Below are positions 44,905-53,185 of a stretch of 64,000 bases of DNA, in pieces. Made by a program: the position numbers and the translations under genes. The stretch covers positions 1 to 64,000 of the forward strand of contig UQFS01000019.1 in the NCBI GenBank assembly GCA_900540375.1. Reading direction: 5' to 3'. Below the pieces are notes generated by a model. That model was not told where the DNA came from and ran no database searches. It saw nothing but the letters and a program-made list of their open reading frames with translations. Position 1 is the first letter of the stretch. The number at the start of each line of letters is the position of its first letter. Source of the DNA: an uncultured Prevotella sp. Its GTDB lineage: Bacteria > Bacteroidota > Bacteroidia > Bacteroidales > Bacteroidaceae.

Positions 44905-45090
44905 TTACTTCTGAGCAGCAGCAGAGTCTGCAGGAGCAGCAGCAGAGTCTGCAGGAGCAGCAGCGCTATCAGTGTCAGTAACTGCTGTAGTGTCAGAGTC
45001 AGTTGCAGGAGCAGCGCTCTGGTTCTTATTACCACAAGATGCGAAAGACATAGCTGCGATAGCTACGAACATAAAAACTAATTTCTTCAT
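44905..45090 (-). CDS. Small alanine-rich lipoprotein
   Basis: This 61-residue protein has a lipoprotein signal (MKKLVFMFVAIAAMSFASC, with cysteine 19 as the lipid anchor) and a mature part made almost only of alanine, serine, aspartate, threonine and proline. The 7-residue unit DSAAAPA is repeated in tandem, coded by a 21-base repeat. Such short low-complexity lipoproteins are common in Bacteroidota and are probably surface or periplasmic spacers. No function is known. A -7 element (TACCTTTG) lies on the minus strand at 45143-45150. Confidence 0.8.
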   Translation of the reverse strand: MKKLVFMFVAIAAMSFASCGNKNQSAAPATDSDTTAVTDTDSAAAPADSAAAPADSAAAQK

Positions 45091-45142
45091 TTTCTTTGCT
45101 TTTTAAATCTGTAAAACAATCATTTGTTTATTAACAACGCTG

Positions 45143-45150
45143 CAAAGGTA
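45143..45150 (-). promoter_or_regulatory. -7 element of small lipoprotein gene
   Basis: TACCTTTG on the minus strand, 53 bases before the ATG. No good TTTG lies at the canonical distance. Confidence 0.5.
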
Positions 45151-45889
45151 CGCATTTTTTCAATACGTTGTTCCTTTTTTAGCAACTTTTTTAAGTCTAA
45201 CTTGTAACTTTTTTGAAACACATTGATAGTCAATACCTTACAAACTGCAAACAAAAGTTAACCACAGCTTTTTTCCTTCTTGTTCCTGTCTTCAAAGCCG
45301 CTTCTTGCATTGTTTCCACCGTCAGCGCCTCTGTCCTACAGCCTTCTATCCCTCTCTTCTTCCTTTCTTCTTCGCTCCATCCTTGACGATACACTTTATA
45401 TGCATTTAGTTCTGCACCTTACAGACTCCTTGTCCTACACCTTATATATAATACGCGCGCGAGACGCACGTACTTCTAACACCTATCACAAGCGACTTTG
45501 CCGCTCATCCTTTATTGTTCCTTGCATTAGAATACCGGGGGCTATTACCAGTGTCTGTATCACCGCCGTCCCACATTCCGCGCCCCTTCATGCAACTATC
45601 CATCCTTGCGCGCCACTCTTCATCCATAAAAATCAAGGGTAAACAAAAGGGGGTGGACTACGAAATGCCACCCCCTGCCGGCTATTGAGTTATCTGAGAT
45701 CCTATTGAAGAATTACGCCGGCATATAGGAATTCCAAATAGGGCTGTACATCAAAGTAACAAACGTAATCCTGTAAACTCAATATTGTATTCAAATCTTC
45801 GAACACAAAAATACTAAAAATACTCCAAAGTTGTCACTTTGTTAACTTTCTTTAACCGCGCCAAAATGTCTCCATACAGTTACTTTTTA
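45151..45889. other. Gene-poor stretch upstream of MscS-type gene
   Basis: About 740 bases carry no gene I can support. The plus-strand frame 45280-45642 is rich in serine and leucine, has no promoter or ribosome site, and looks random. A hairpin with perfect 8-base arms, GGGGGTGG / CCACCCCC (45649-45675), is followed on the minus strand by CCTTTTGTTTACCC, like a terminator. A TATTTTTG -7-like sequence faces it at 45806-45813, so a small minus-strand RNA of about 150 bases is possible. Confidence 0.35.
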
Positions 45890-45897
45890 TACCTTTG
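45890..45897 (+). promoter_or_regulatory. -7 element of MscS-type gene
   Basis: TACCTTTG at 45890-45897 lies 23 bases before the chosen ATG. It overlaps the GTG at 45897, so that codon cannot be the start. Confidence 0.5.
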
Positions 45898-45920
45898 TGC
45901 GACAATACACACGACCGAAT

Positions 45921-48467
45921 ATGCAGAAATATATCCATTGCCTCATCCTCACAGTGTTACTGCTCATGGCATTACCCAGCCATGCCGTACTCAAGGAGCG
46001 CGACATCAGCAGTTCGCTGTCCATCTTGCGTCAAGAGCTCAACACCTATCGTCACGACCTCGACAAACAGCAGAACGACCTGCGACTCCAGCAGCAGATG
46101 GTTGTCAAGGAACTGATCACTGTGGGCAACCAAAGCCAGCAAAACGCACTGATGCTCTATTCTCAAAAGGAGGGCAACATCTTTGACCTTACCTACGCCT
46201 GCCACGCAGCCACGGAACAGTATAAGCAGTTCCGCAACAACGCGGCACCCTTCCGTGACTATATCACCAACACCAATACCGAGGTCAGCCGTTATGACAG
46301 TCTGATCAACGACTTGAGCAACATGTACACCGGTGCGCTCACGCCCAAGGCCAAGATCGACCGCAACGTGTGTTTGACGCTCGCCATCCATATCCGGCGT
46401 ACACTGTCCGACAACAACGACCAGATGAAGCAATACATCACGCTGTATAACCAGACGGAGCAGGGGCTCAAGAGTCTCAACGACTATGCCAACATGCGCT
46501 ACGGCGAGATACAACGGAGCATCTTCAACAATGGCGGCGAGAACTATATCGCCATCCTTCGCAACCTCAGCAAGGAATACAACCTCACGCTCACCTCTGT
46601 GCTGATGAAATACCGGCCGATACATCATGCGCTCTCGGAATGGGACGGAAGGGTCATCTTAGGCTTCTTCATCGCACTGTTCATCGGTGTGCTGATCGCC
46701 GTAGGCCTGAACTATCTCATCATCGGCTTTATCTTCACCTACCTCGTCAAGCACGGCAAGATCGACTTCCTCTTCCACTGGTTCGACAAGCGCAAGGCGA
46801 GCATCCAAGCATCATCGGTGTCTGACTGTTCCAAGCAGCTATCCGGAGAGGATGCTGACAATTTGGAGATGATCCGCACCAAAGCCTCGTTCACCGCTAA
46901 ACGCCGCACGATCATCGCCACGACGACGGTGATCACCTTTGCGCTGATGCTGGGCTTGCTGCGTCAGGCCGTGGCTCAGAACTTCTTTGTCATGGCCACC
47001 GGTCTGCTCATGGAGTTTGCGTGGCTGATGGCTGCCATCCTGCTCTCGTTGCTCATCCGACTCGATGGCGTGCAGATCAAGAACGGACTGCGCATCTACG
47101 CCCCCGTGCTGACGGTGTGCTTCCTGGTCATCGTGTTCCGCATCATCCTCATCCCAAACACACTCGTCAACCTCGTCTTCCCCCCGATGCTGCTCATCTG
47201 CGCTGTGTGGCAATGGCGTGTGGTGAAGCACTATCAGAAGCGGTTGCCCAAGAGCGACGTGTTCTACACCACGATGTCGCTTATCGTGTTTGTCTTCAGT
47301 GTGGTGGCCTCACTTGTCGGCTACACACTGCTCTCCGTCGAGGCCTTGATATGGTGGACGATGCAGCTGACCTGTATCCTGACGATCACCTGCGTGTCAT
47401 CGCTGCTCAAGGGCTACGGCAACAATCCCCGCCATCGCTTCTTCGACAAGGATACGTCGATCATGCGCACGTGGCTCTTCCGTTTCTTCTACTATGCCCT
47501 GCTGCCGATTTCCGGTGCACTGTCCATCATCCTGTCGATCTATTGGGCGGCTGACGTGTTCAATCTCAGCGACACCACGCTACAAATCTTCAGCATGCGA
47601 CTGATCGACACGAAGAACTTCACCTTCTCCATCTTCAAAGCCGTGCAGGTGGTGATCCTCTTCTATCTCTTCTCCTATATCAGCCATACATCGCTCAACC
47701 TGCTCCACCACCACTTTGCGCAGAGCGAGCACGACCGCGCCGCCGAGGAGAACCGGCGAGAAGATCCGCAGGCTGTGGTAAGCCGTACGGCCATGTGGCG
47801 TAACGTCATTCAGGTATTTGTCTGGGGCATCTGGCTGTTGATCTCGATGAAGATCTTCAATATCGACAACTCGTGGATCGTGGCTATCTCCGCCGGTTTG
47901 TCCACAGGTATCGGTTTCGCCATGAAGGACATTCTGGAGAATATCTACTACGGCATCTCACTGATGGCAGGCCGTATCCGCGTCGGTGACTATGTGAGCA
48001 TCGACGGCACGCGCGGCACCGTACGCAATATCTCCTACACCTCGACGATGATCGAAGCCCTTGACGGCAGCATCATCTCGTTCCAAAACTCCCAACTCTT
48101 CACCAAGAACTACAAGAACCTGACGAAGAACCACGGCTACGAGCTCGCTGTCATCCCCGTCGGCGTGGCCTACGGTACCAATGCCGCAGAGGTAAAAGAA
48201 CTCATCGCAGCTACCGTGAAGCGCATCGAGCGGAAGAACTACATCAAATATATCAATACGGTCTTCGTCAACTTTGGCGACAATTCCATCGACTTCAAGG
48301 TGCTCGCATGGGTCGATTCACGCAAACAGATCTACGCCACGGGTGAGATCTACGAGGCACTGTACAACACGCTCAACGAGCATCAGATCGAGATGCCGTA
48401 TCCGCAGCGCGACGTGCACATCAAGAGCGACAGCGCCATGACGCTGAAAGATACCCCAAAAGCGTAA
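45921..48467 (+). CDS. MscS-type mechanosensitive ion channel, large form
   Basis: This 848-residue inner-membrane protein opens under membrane tension and protects against osmotic shock. A signal peptide (MQKYIHCLILTVLLLMALPS, then HA) is followed by a periplasmic helical domain (about 25-235) and about ten transmembrane helices. The MscS pore helix and beta domain are at the C-terminus: ISAGLSTGIGFAMKDILENI and RIRVGDYVSIDGTRGTVRNI. The layout resembles the large MscK/YbdG-like members. The ATG at 45921 is chosen because the promoter lies over the upstream GTG. Confidence 0.92.
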   Translation: MQKYIHCLILTVLLLMALPSHAVLKERDISSSLSILRQELNTYRHDLDKQQNDLRLQQQMVVKELITVGNQSQQNALMLYSQKEGNIFDLTYACHAATEQYKQFRNNAAPFRDYITNTNTEVSRYDSLINDLSNMYTGALTPKAKIDRNVCLTLAIHIRRTLSDNNDQMKQYITLYNQTEQGLKSLNDYANMRYGEIQRSIFNNGGENYIAILRNLSKEYNLTLTSVLMKYRPIHHALSEWDGRVILGFFIALFIGVLIAVGLNYLIIGFIFTYLVKHGKIDFLFHWFDKRKASIQASSVSDCSKQLSGEDADNLEMIRTKASFTAKRRTIIATTTVITFALMLGLLRQAVAQNFFVMATGLLMEFAWLMAAILLSLLIRLDGVQIKNGLRIYAPVLTVCFLVIVFRIILIPNTLVNLVFPPMLLICAVWQWRVVKHYQKRLPKSDVFYTTMSLIVFVFSVVASLVGYTLLSVEALIWWTMQLTCILTITCVSSLLKGYGNNPRHRFFDKDTSIMRTWLFRFFYYALLPISGALSIILSIYWAADVFNLSDTTLQIFSMRLIDTKNFTFSIFKAVQVVILFYLFSYISHTSLNLLHHHFAQSEHDRAAEENRREDPQAVVSRTAMWRNVIQVFVWGIWLLISMKIFNIDNSWIVAISAGLSTGIGFAMKDILENIYYGISLMAGRIRVGDYVSIDGTRGTVRNISYTSTMIEALDGSIISFQNSQLFTKNYKNLTKNHGYELAVIPVGVAYGTNAAEVKELIAATVKRIERKNYIKYINTVFVNFGDNSIDFKVLAWVDSRKQIYATGEIYEALYNTLNEHQIEMPYPQRDVHIKSDSAMTLKDTPKA

Positions 48468-48517
48468 CGAGAAAAAGAGGTGAGCTACTCAAAGGTGTGC
48501 ATCACCTTATATATAAT

Positions 48518-48555
48518 AAGGAGGGAGACGACTAACGAATGCCGTCTCCCTCCTT
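48518..48555. terminator. Two-way terminator between MscS-type gene and utilization locus
   Basis: AAGGAGGGAGACG and CGTCTCCCTCCTT are perfect 13-base arms around a 12-base loop. T-rich sequence lies on both sides (TATTTATAT on the plus strand, ATTATATATAAGG on the minus). It separates convergent genes. Confidence 0.8.
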
Positions 48556-48644
48556 TATTTATATACCGTGAAACAACTTTCAGGAACTTAGCCGAAGCTA
48601 ACATAGCCCCACAACGGCGCTTATTCCCCCAGCGTCTATGGCCC

Positions 48645-51593
48645 TTATAGCTTCACCGCCACGCGGGCGCCATTGTATTTGACCACCTTACCTTTGGCCG
48701 CATGATCGATGTCGATACCCTGGACATGCGTCGGACTGACAACGATGATATTGAACTGACGGCTCTTCAGCATACCATTGAAGGATCCCTTACGGGCACC
48801 GATGGTCAGCGTATGCTGGCGCTCGTTCCATGTCATCGGGATGGTGGCATAGCGGCCCTCCTCGTAGTTGTAGTTGGTATTCTCGTCCTCATAGAGCGTG
48901 AAGCTGCCGTCACGCCCGGCGAAGACATAGAGATCGATGGTCTCGGCAGGCTTCTCGTCACTCCATTCCATCTCCGGTCCCACAGGCAACAGGCTGCCCT
49001 CCGGCACAAAAACGGGAATGCGCTCCAAGGGAGCATCGGCCGTGATGGTCTGCCCACCGCCATAATGCTTACCCGAGAGCAGGTCGTACCAACCACGCTG
49101 AGCGGGCAGGTAGACCTCGCGGCTACGTGCCTGATACTTCGCCACGGGACAAGTCATCAGCGAGGGACCGAACATCCACTGATCCTTGACATTGTATACC
49201 TTGTCATCGCCATTGAAGTCCATCACCAGTGCACGCATCATCGTATAGTCACTGAAGTGCACGGCACCGGCCAGAGAATAGATATAGGGCATCAGCCGAT
49301 AGCGCAGACGGTCATACCACACTATAGCCTTGTAGGCAGGATGCGACTCCGGCGCGATATTCCAAACTTCACGCAACGGCCACTGACCATGGGTACGGTA
49401 GAGCGGAATGAAGCATCCGAACTCATTCCAACGGGTCTGCAGCTCACGCCACTCCTTCAAGTCGGCGTTTTCCTCACCGGTCTGATCATAGAGCTGTTGG
49501 GCTTTGACATAGCGGTTCTCCACCGAGAAGCCACCCTGATCCATCCCCCAGAAGGGCAGTCCGGCAAGGTTATAGTTCAGTCCGGCCGTCATCTGCGCGC
49601 GCATGTCTTCCCATCGTGTGCCGATGTCACCGCTCCACGTTGCTGTGGAGTAGCGCTGTTCACCGGCAAAACCGCTACGGGTGAGCAGGAAGACGCGCTG
49701 GTTGGGATTTACTTCTCGCTGTCCATTGTAGATGGCATCGGCGTTGGCGAGTGAGTAAGCGTTAAAGTACTCGGTCGAAGAGCCCATGGCTGTCGGGCCG
49801 CTGAGCGCCTTGCGATACCACATCGGCGTGCAGTCGCGCACATTAGGTTCTGAAGCATCCATCCACCAGGCATCGATGCCAAAGTGATATTTCGAGTAGA
49901 GATTCTCGTCCATCTGCCGCCAGAATATCTTGCGGGCACCTTCGGCATAGGCATCGTAGAACGAGTTCATATAGCCGGGACCCACCCAGTCGCGAATGGA
50001 ATCGGCGATACTCTGATGATACATCCATCCGTGGGCATCGAGCTCCTGGTAGTTTTTCGTGTTGGGATAGAACTTTGGCCACACTGAAATCATGAAGCGT
50101 CCATGCATCTGATGCACGCTGTCGAGCATAGCCTGCGGATTAGGGTAGCGCGAAGCCTCGAACTGATGGCTGCCCCACTGGTCGTCGGCCCAGTAGTTCC
50201 AGTCCTGCACGATGTTGTCCACGGGGATATGACGACGCCGGAACTCCGCGAGCGTCTGCTCGATGTCGCCGCTGGTCTTGTAGCGTTCCCGGCTCTGCCA
50301 AAATCCTAATGCCCATTTCGGCAACACCTGTGCCTTACCCGTCAGCGTGCGGTAGCCGTGGATGAGTTCGTCGGTAGTGTTTCCGGCAATGAAATAATAG
50401 TCGAGATCCTTGGCCATCTCGCTCCACACGGTCAGTTGCTGCTGGCGTTCCTCACTGCACGGAGGCGCTACTCTCAGTGCGCAATACGACACATCGCCGT
50501 CGGGCAACCAGTCGATGAGCAGCTTCACCTTCTGTCCGGCTTTCATCGGAACGTTGAACCGGCACGCATTGGGGTTCCATGCCTGACGCCAATGTTCGGG
50601 CACTACCTCCTTGCCGTCGACATATACTTTGGTATATCCGGCGTAGTAGAGATTGAAATGATAGTCGTTGTCGGCGGGTGCTTCCAGGTATCCTTCATAG
50701 GTCACATGGGCACCGTTGAGTTTGAAACCGGCAGGCAGATGGCTCATGTCGCCGTCGCTGTTGCGCTTCAGTGCCAAAGCAGGCAGGCTCACCTCATAGC
50801 AGATGCTGTCCTCGGCCCATGTGATGGTCTTTCCGTCACGGTCGGTGTAGGTACCGGTGAGGCTTCCTGCCTCTCCGTTCTTGTCATAAAGACGGAAAGC
50901 ACGGTTCAACGGCAGGTTCTCACCGGGGTTGCCAAAGCGGCAATAGCTGTAAGAATCCCACAGGATGCCATAGCCTTTGTTGCTCACCACAAAGGGCACG
51001 CTGACCTTGGTGTTGTACTGATAGAGCTCCTCGTTCAGCCCCTTCATGTTCAGCTCGTTGGCCTGGTGCTGTCCAAGTCCATAGAGAGCTTCGCCCTTGT
51101 TGTCGGCAAAGCGCAGCAGCCACGTCCACCCGTGCTTTTGCACATCGGTGAGATGGCTGTCCACACCAATCTCGCGCTCCGGCACCGTGTAGGGGAAGAG
51201 TTGCTTGCCACCGGTGTCCTCGGCAAGGATCTGCTTGCCGTTCTCATCGTAGAAGCGGACGAGTCCCGTCTGTTTGTCGACTTTTGCCACGACCGCCGAC
51301 GTGTTGATCTTCACGTCTCGGCTGTCCTCTGATACCGAGTAACTGAAGGCAGGCATCGGCTGTTTCACGATGATAAGACTCTGCTTCTCGGGAAAAGTCT
51401 TCTCGCGGGTAGCCTCCACACGGATGATTTTCTTGCCGATGACCTGCAGGCGCACCCATTGCGGATCGTTGGGACCGGGATGGGCTACCTCCACGGTGAT
51501 GAAGTTGCCGCTGCGCGTAAACGACGCTGCTGATAAGCCCATGCTGGTGAGCAGTATCAGGGCGGACATCAAGTATTTGTGCTTGAAGTACAT
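48645..51593 (-). CDS. GH31 glycoside hydrolase with PA14 domain (probable alpha-xylosidase)
   Basis: This 982-residue exported enzyme (signal peptide about 1-22) has an N-terminal beta-sandwich, a PA14 insert at about 280-378 (TYEGYLEAPADNDYHFNLYY, then KVYVDGKEV), and a GH31 catalytic barrel. The nucleophile is aspartate 579 in AWWMDASEPN, the acid/base aspartate 656 in WSGDIGTRW. A PA14 at this place is known from GH31 alpha-xylosidases of xyloglucan loci such as that of Bacteroides ovatus, so removal of alpha-xylose side chains is the likely role, with alpha-glucosidase as the alternative. It is the last gene of the susC-led operon, 48 bases after the GH5 gene. Confidence 0.9.
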   Translation of the reverse strand: MYFKHKYLMSALILLTSMGLSAASFTRSGNFITVEVAHPGPNDPQWVRLQVIGKKIIRVEATREKTFPEKQSLIIVKQPMPAFSYSVSEDSRDVKINTSAVVAKVDKQTGLVRFYDENGKQILAEDTGGKQLFPYTVPEREIGVDSHLTDVQKHGWTWLLRFADNKGEALYGLGQHQANELNMKGLNEELYQYNTKVSVPFVVSNKGYGILWDSYSYCRFGNPGENLPLNRAFRLYDKNGEAGSLTGTYTDRDGKTITWAEDSICYEVSLPALALKRNSDGDMSHLPAGFKLNGAHVTYEGYLEAPADNDYHFNLYYAGYTKVYVDGKEVVPEHWRQAWNPNACRFNVPMKAGQKVKLLIDWLPDGDVSYCALRVAPPCSEERQQQLTVWSEMAKDLDYYFIAGNTTDELIHGYRTLTGKAQVLPKWALGFWQSRERYKTSGDIEQTLAEFRRRHIPVDNIVQDWNYWADDQWGSHQFEASRYPNPQAMLDSVHQMHGRFMISVWPKFYPNTKNYQELDAHGWMYHQSIADSIRDWVGPGYMNSFYDAYAEGARKIFWRQMDENLYSKYHFGIDAWWMDASEPNVRDCTPMWYRKALSGPTAMGSSTEYFNAYSLANADAIYNGQREVNPNQRVFLLTRSGFAGEQRYSTATWSGDIGTRWEDMRAQMTAGLNYNLAGLPFWGMDQGGFSVENRYVKAQQLYDQTGEENADLKEWRELQTRWNEFGCFIPLYRTHGQWPLREVWNIAPESHPAYKAIVWYDRLRYRLMPYIYSLAGAVHFSDYTMMRALVMDFNGDDKVYNVKDQWMFGPSLMTCPVAKYQARSREVYLPAQRGWYDLLSGKHYGGGQTITADAPLERIPVFVPEGSLLPVGPEMEWSDEKPAETIDLYVFAGRDGSFTLYEDENTNYNYEEGRYATIPMTWNERQHTLTIGARKGSFNGMLKSRQFNIIVVSPTHVQGIDIDHAAKGKVVKYNGARVAVKL

Positions 51594-51641
51594 GATGATA
51601 TAAAGATAATGATTGATTGCGATTCCTATAGAACTGTCCTC

Positions 51642-53090
51642 TCAGTCCTTGACATATTTCTTGCCTTGAAACAAGTAGATGCCCTTCGGCAGTCCAGCCT
51701 CCCGGATATTGCTCACATGGGTTTTGACGATATGTCCGCAGAGATCATAAACTTTGCCCTCATGGCTTTTCTCAGTGGAAACGAGGCTGATGGCAGTCGT
51801 GGGCAGCACCGGATAAGTACTCTCGTAGTCTTCCTTCACCTCACTGACGCCTGCTGTGATGCCATCCAAATCGTATTGGTCACAGACCGATCCGTCGCGG
51901 CGGTAAACAATGGTCATCGTGTTGGAACCCGTAGCGTTGGTATCCCACACAAAGGGGATGACGCCGCCCTGCATGGCCTCCGCGGTGACCAACTGATACC
52001 AGTATTGTCGGCTCTCGTCGTGCTTGGCCTGCGTACCCTCCGAAGCGGACAAGGTACGACGGATGGCACCGTACTCTCCGAGGATGACAGGATAGCCTTT
52101 GTCGACAAAAGCCGCATTGAGACTGGCAAAACTATTCTTGATCGACTGTTCCTCCTGCGTGGTGGAGATGTGAGTGGCACGCTTCGGACCGTGTCCCACC
52201 CAATAGTAATAAGCCGAAGCGGCATCCGTGTTCTGACAGAAGTTATACGGGTCGTAGCAGTGGATCTCTACCATCAGCCGGTCTTTAGCCGTGTCGCTGA
52301 TGCGGCTGGCATCGAAAGCTTTGCAGGTTTGGCCAATGTTAGTCGTCGGTCCCTGCACCACGAGCACACGCTTGGCATTATTGCCACCCGTCGCTCTGAC
52401 GGCATCGACAAAGACATTCTCGTAATCGATGAGGCGCTCAGTGAACTTTATGAGGTCAGCGTCGGAAGGATTCCACGGGTTGCTCAGCATCAGCGAGCCA
52501 CTGGCATCCGGACTTGCACCGCCCACGCCCGGCTCATTGAGTCCGGCAAAGATCACTCGCTCGTCATAATCCTTGAGCGCATTGGCGATGTTGGTCCAGA
52601 GCTTTCGTAGCTGTTCTTTCTTTACACTGACATCAGCACCCGTGGTGAATCCGTCATATTCCAGCCAACCGCCATCCCAATGGTCGTTGATGACAACATA
52701 GAGTCCGGCGTTGATGCAGTAGCCGATGATCTCCTTGACACGATTCATCCACGCCGGATCGATGGTCATCGCAGCCTTGTCCGCAATATGTCCCATCACC
52801 CAGGCACAGGGGATGCGCACGCTTTTGAAGCCCTGAGCCTTGACGGCATCGAGGATCTGCTGCGTGGTTTTTGTCGGTTGCCACGCCGTTTCGGAGGCTG
52901 TACCGCCTTTACTTGTGAAATTGTTGGCATTGTCACCGGCCTCCAGCGTGTTGCCGAGGTTCCATCCGGGAGCCATATAGTGCGCCATCTGTGCGGCGGT
53001 GAGGTCCATCGTCTTCATGCCGGGATGCTCCTGAGCGAAGGCTGTGGTGAGAGAGCTCGTAAGGAGCAGGGCGAGATAGAGTTTCTTCAT
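51642..53090 (-). CDS. GH5 endo-beta-glucanase (probable GH5_4)
   Basis: This 482-residue exported enzyme (signal peptide about 1-19, ending AFA) belongs to GH5. The acid/base is glutamate 186 in FAGLNEPGV, the nucleophile glutamate 339 in VILGEYGA; GWNLGNTLEA at the N-terminus and HWDGGWLE are further family marks of subfamily 4, which includes xyloglucanases, mixed-linkage glucanases and cellulases. The tail GKVYDLCGHIV and LPKGIYLFQGKKYVKD resembles C-terminal sorting domains of the type IX pathway, implying surface or secreted location. The ATG at 53090 is preferred over the TTG at 53099. It lies between a surface lipoprotein and GH31 genes. Confidence 0.9.
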   Translation of the reverse strand: MKKLYLALLLTSSLTTAFAQEHPGMKTMDLTAAQMAHYMAPGWNLGNTLEAGDNANNFTSKGGTASETAWQPTKTTQQILDAVKAQGFKSVRIPCAWVMGHIADKAAMTIDPAWMNRVKEIIGYCINAGLYVVINDHWDGGWLEYDGFTTGADVSVKKEQLRKLWTNIANALKDYDERVIFAGLNEPGVGGASPDASGSLMLSNPWNPSDADLIKFTERLIDYENVFVDAVRATGGNNAKRVLVVQGPTTNIGQTCKAFDASRISDTAKDRLMVEIHCYDPYNFCQNTDAASAYYYWVGHGPKRATHISTTQEEQSIKNSFASLNAAFVDKGYPVILGEYGAIRRTLSASEGTQAKHDESRQYWYQLVTAEAMQGGVIPFVWDTNATGSNTMTIVYRRDGSVCDQYDLDGITAGVSEVKEDYESTYPVLPTTAISLVSTEKSHEGKVYDLCGHIVKTHVSNIREAGLPKGIYLFQGKKYVKD

Positions 53091-53185
53091 ACAGATCAAA
53101 TCTTATTATCCTATTACAAGTAGATGAATGGACTGGTTGTTATGGATAACGCACCAGTCCATTCCATATTATTCTATTTTCAAGA

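Noticed and set aside
45280..45642. Plus-strand 120-codon frame
   Set aside because: Serine- and leucine-rich composition without domain, promoter or ribosome site; sequence looks like AT/CT-rich spacer.
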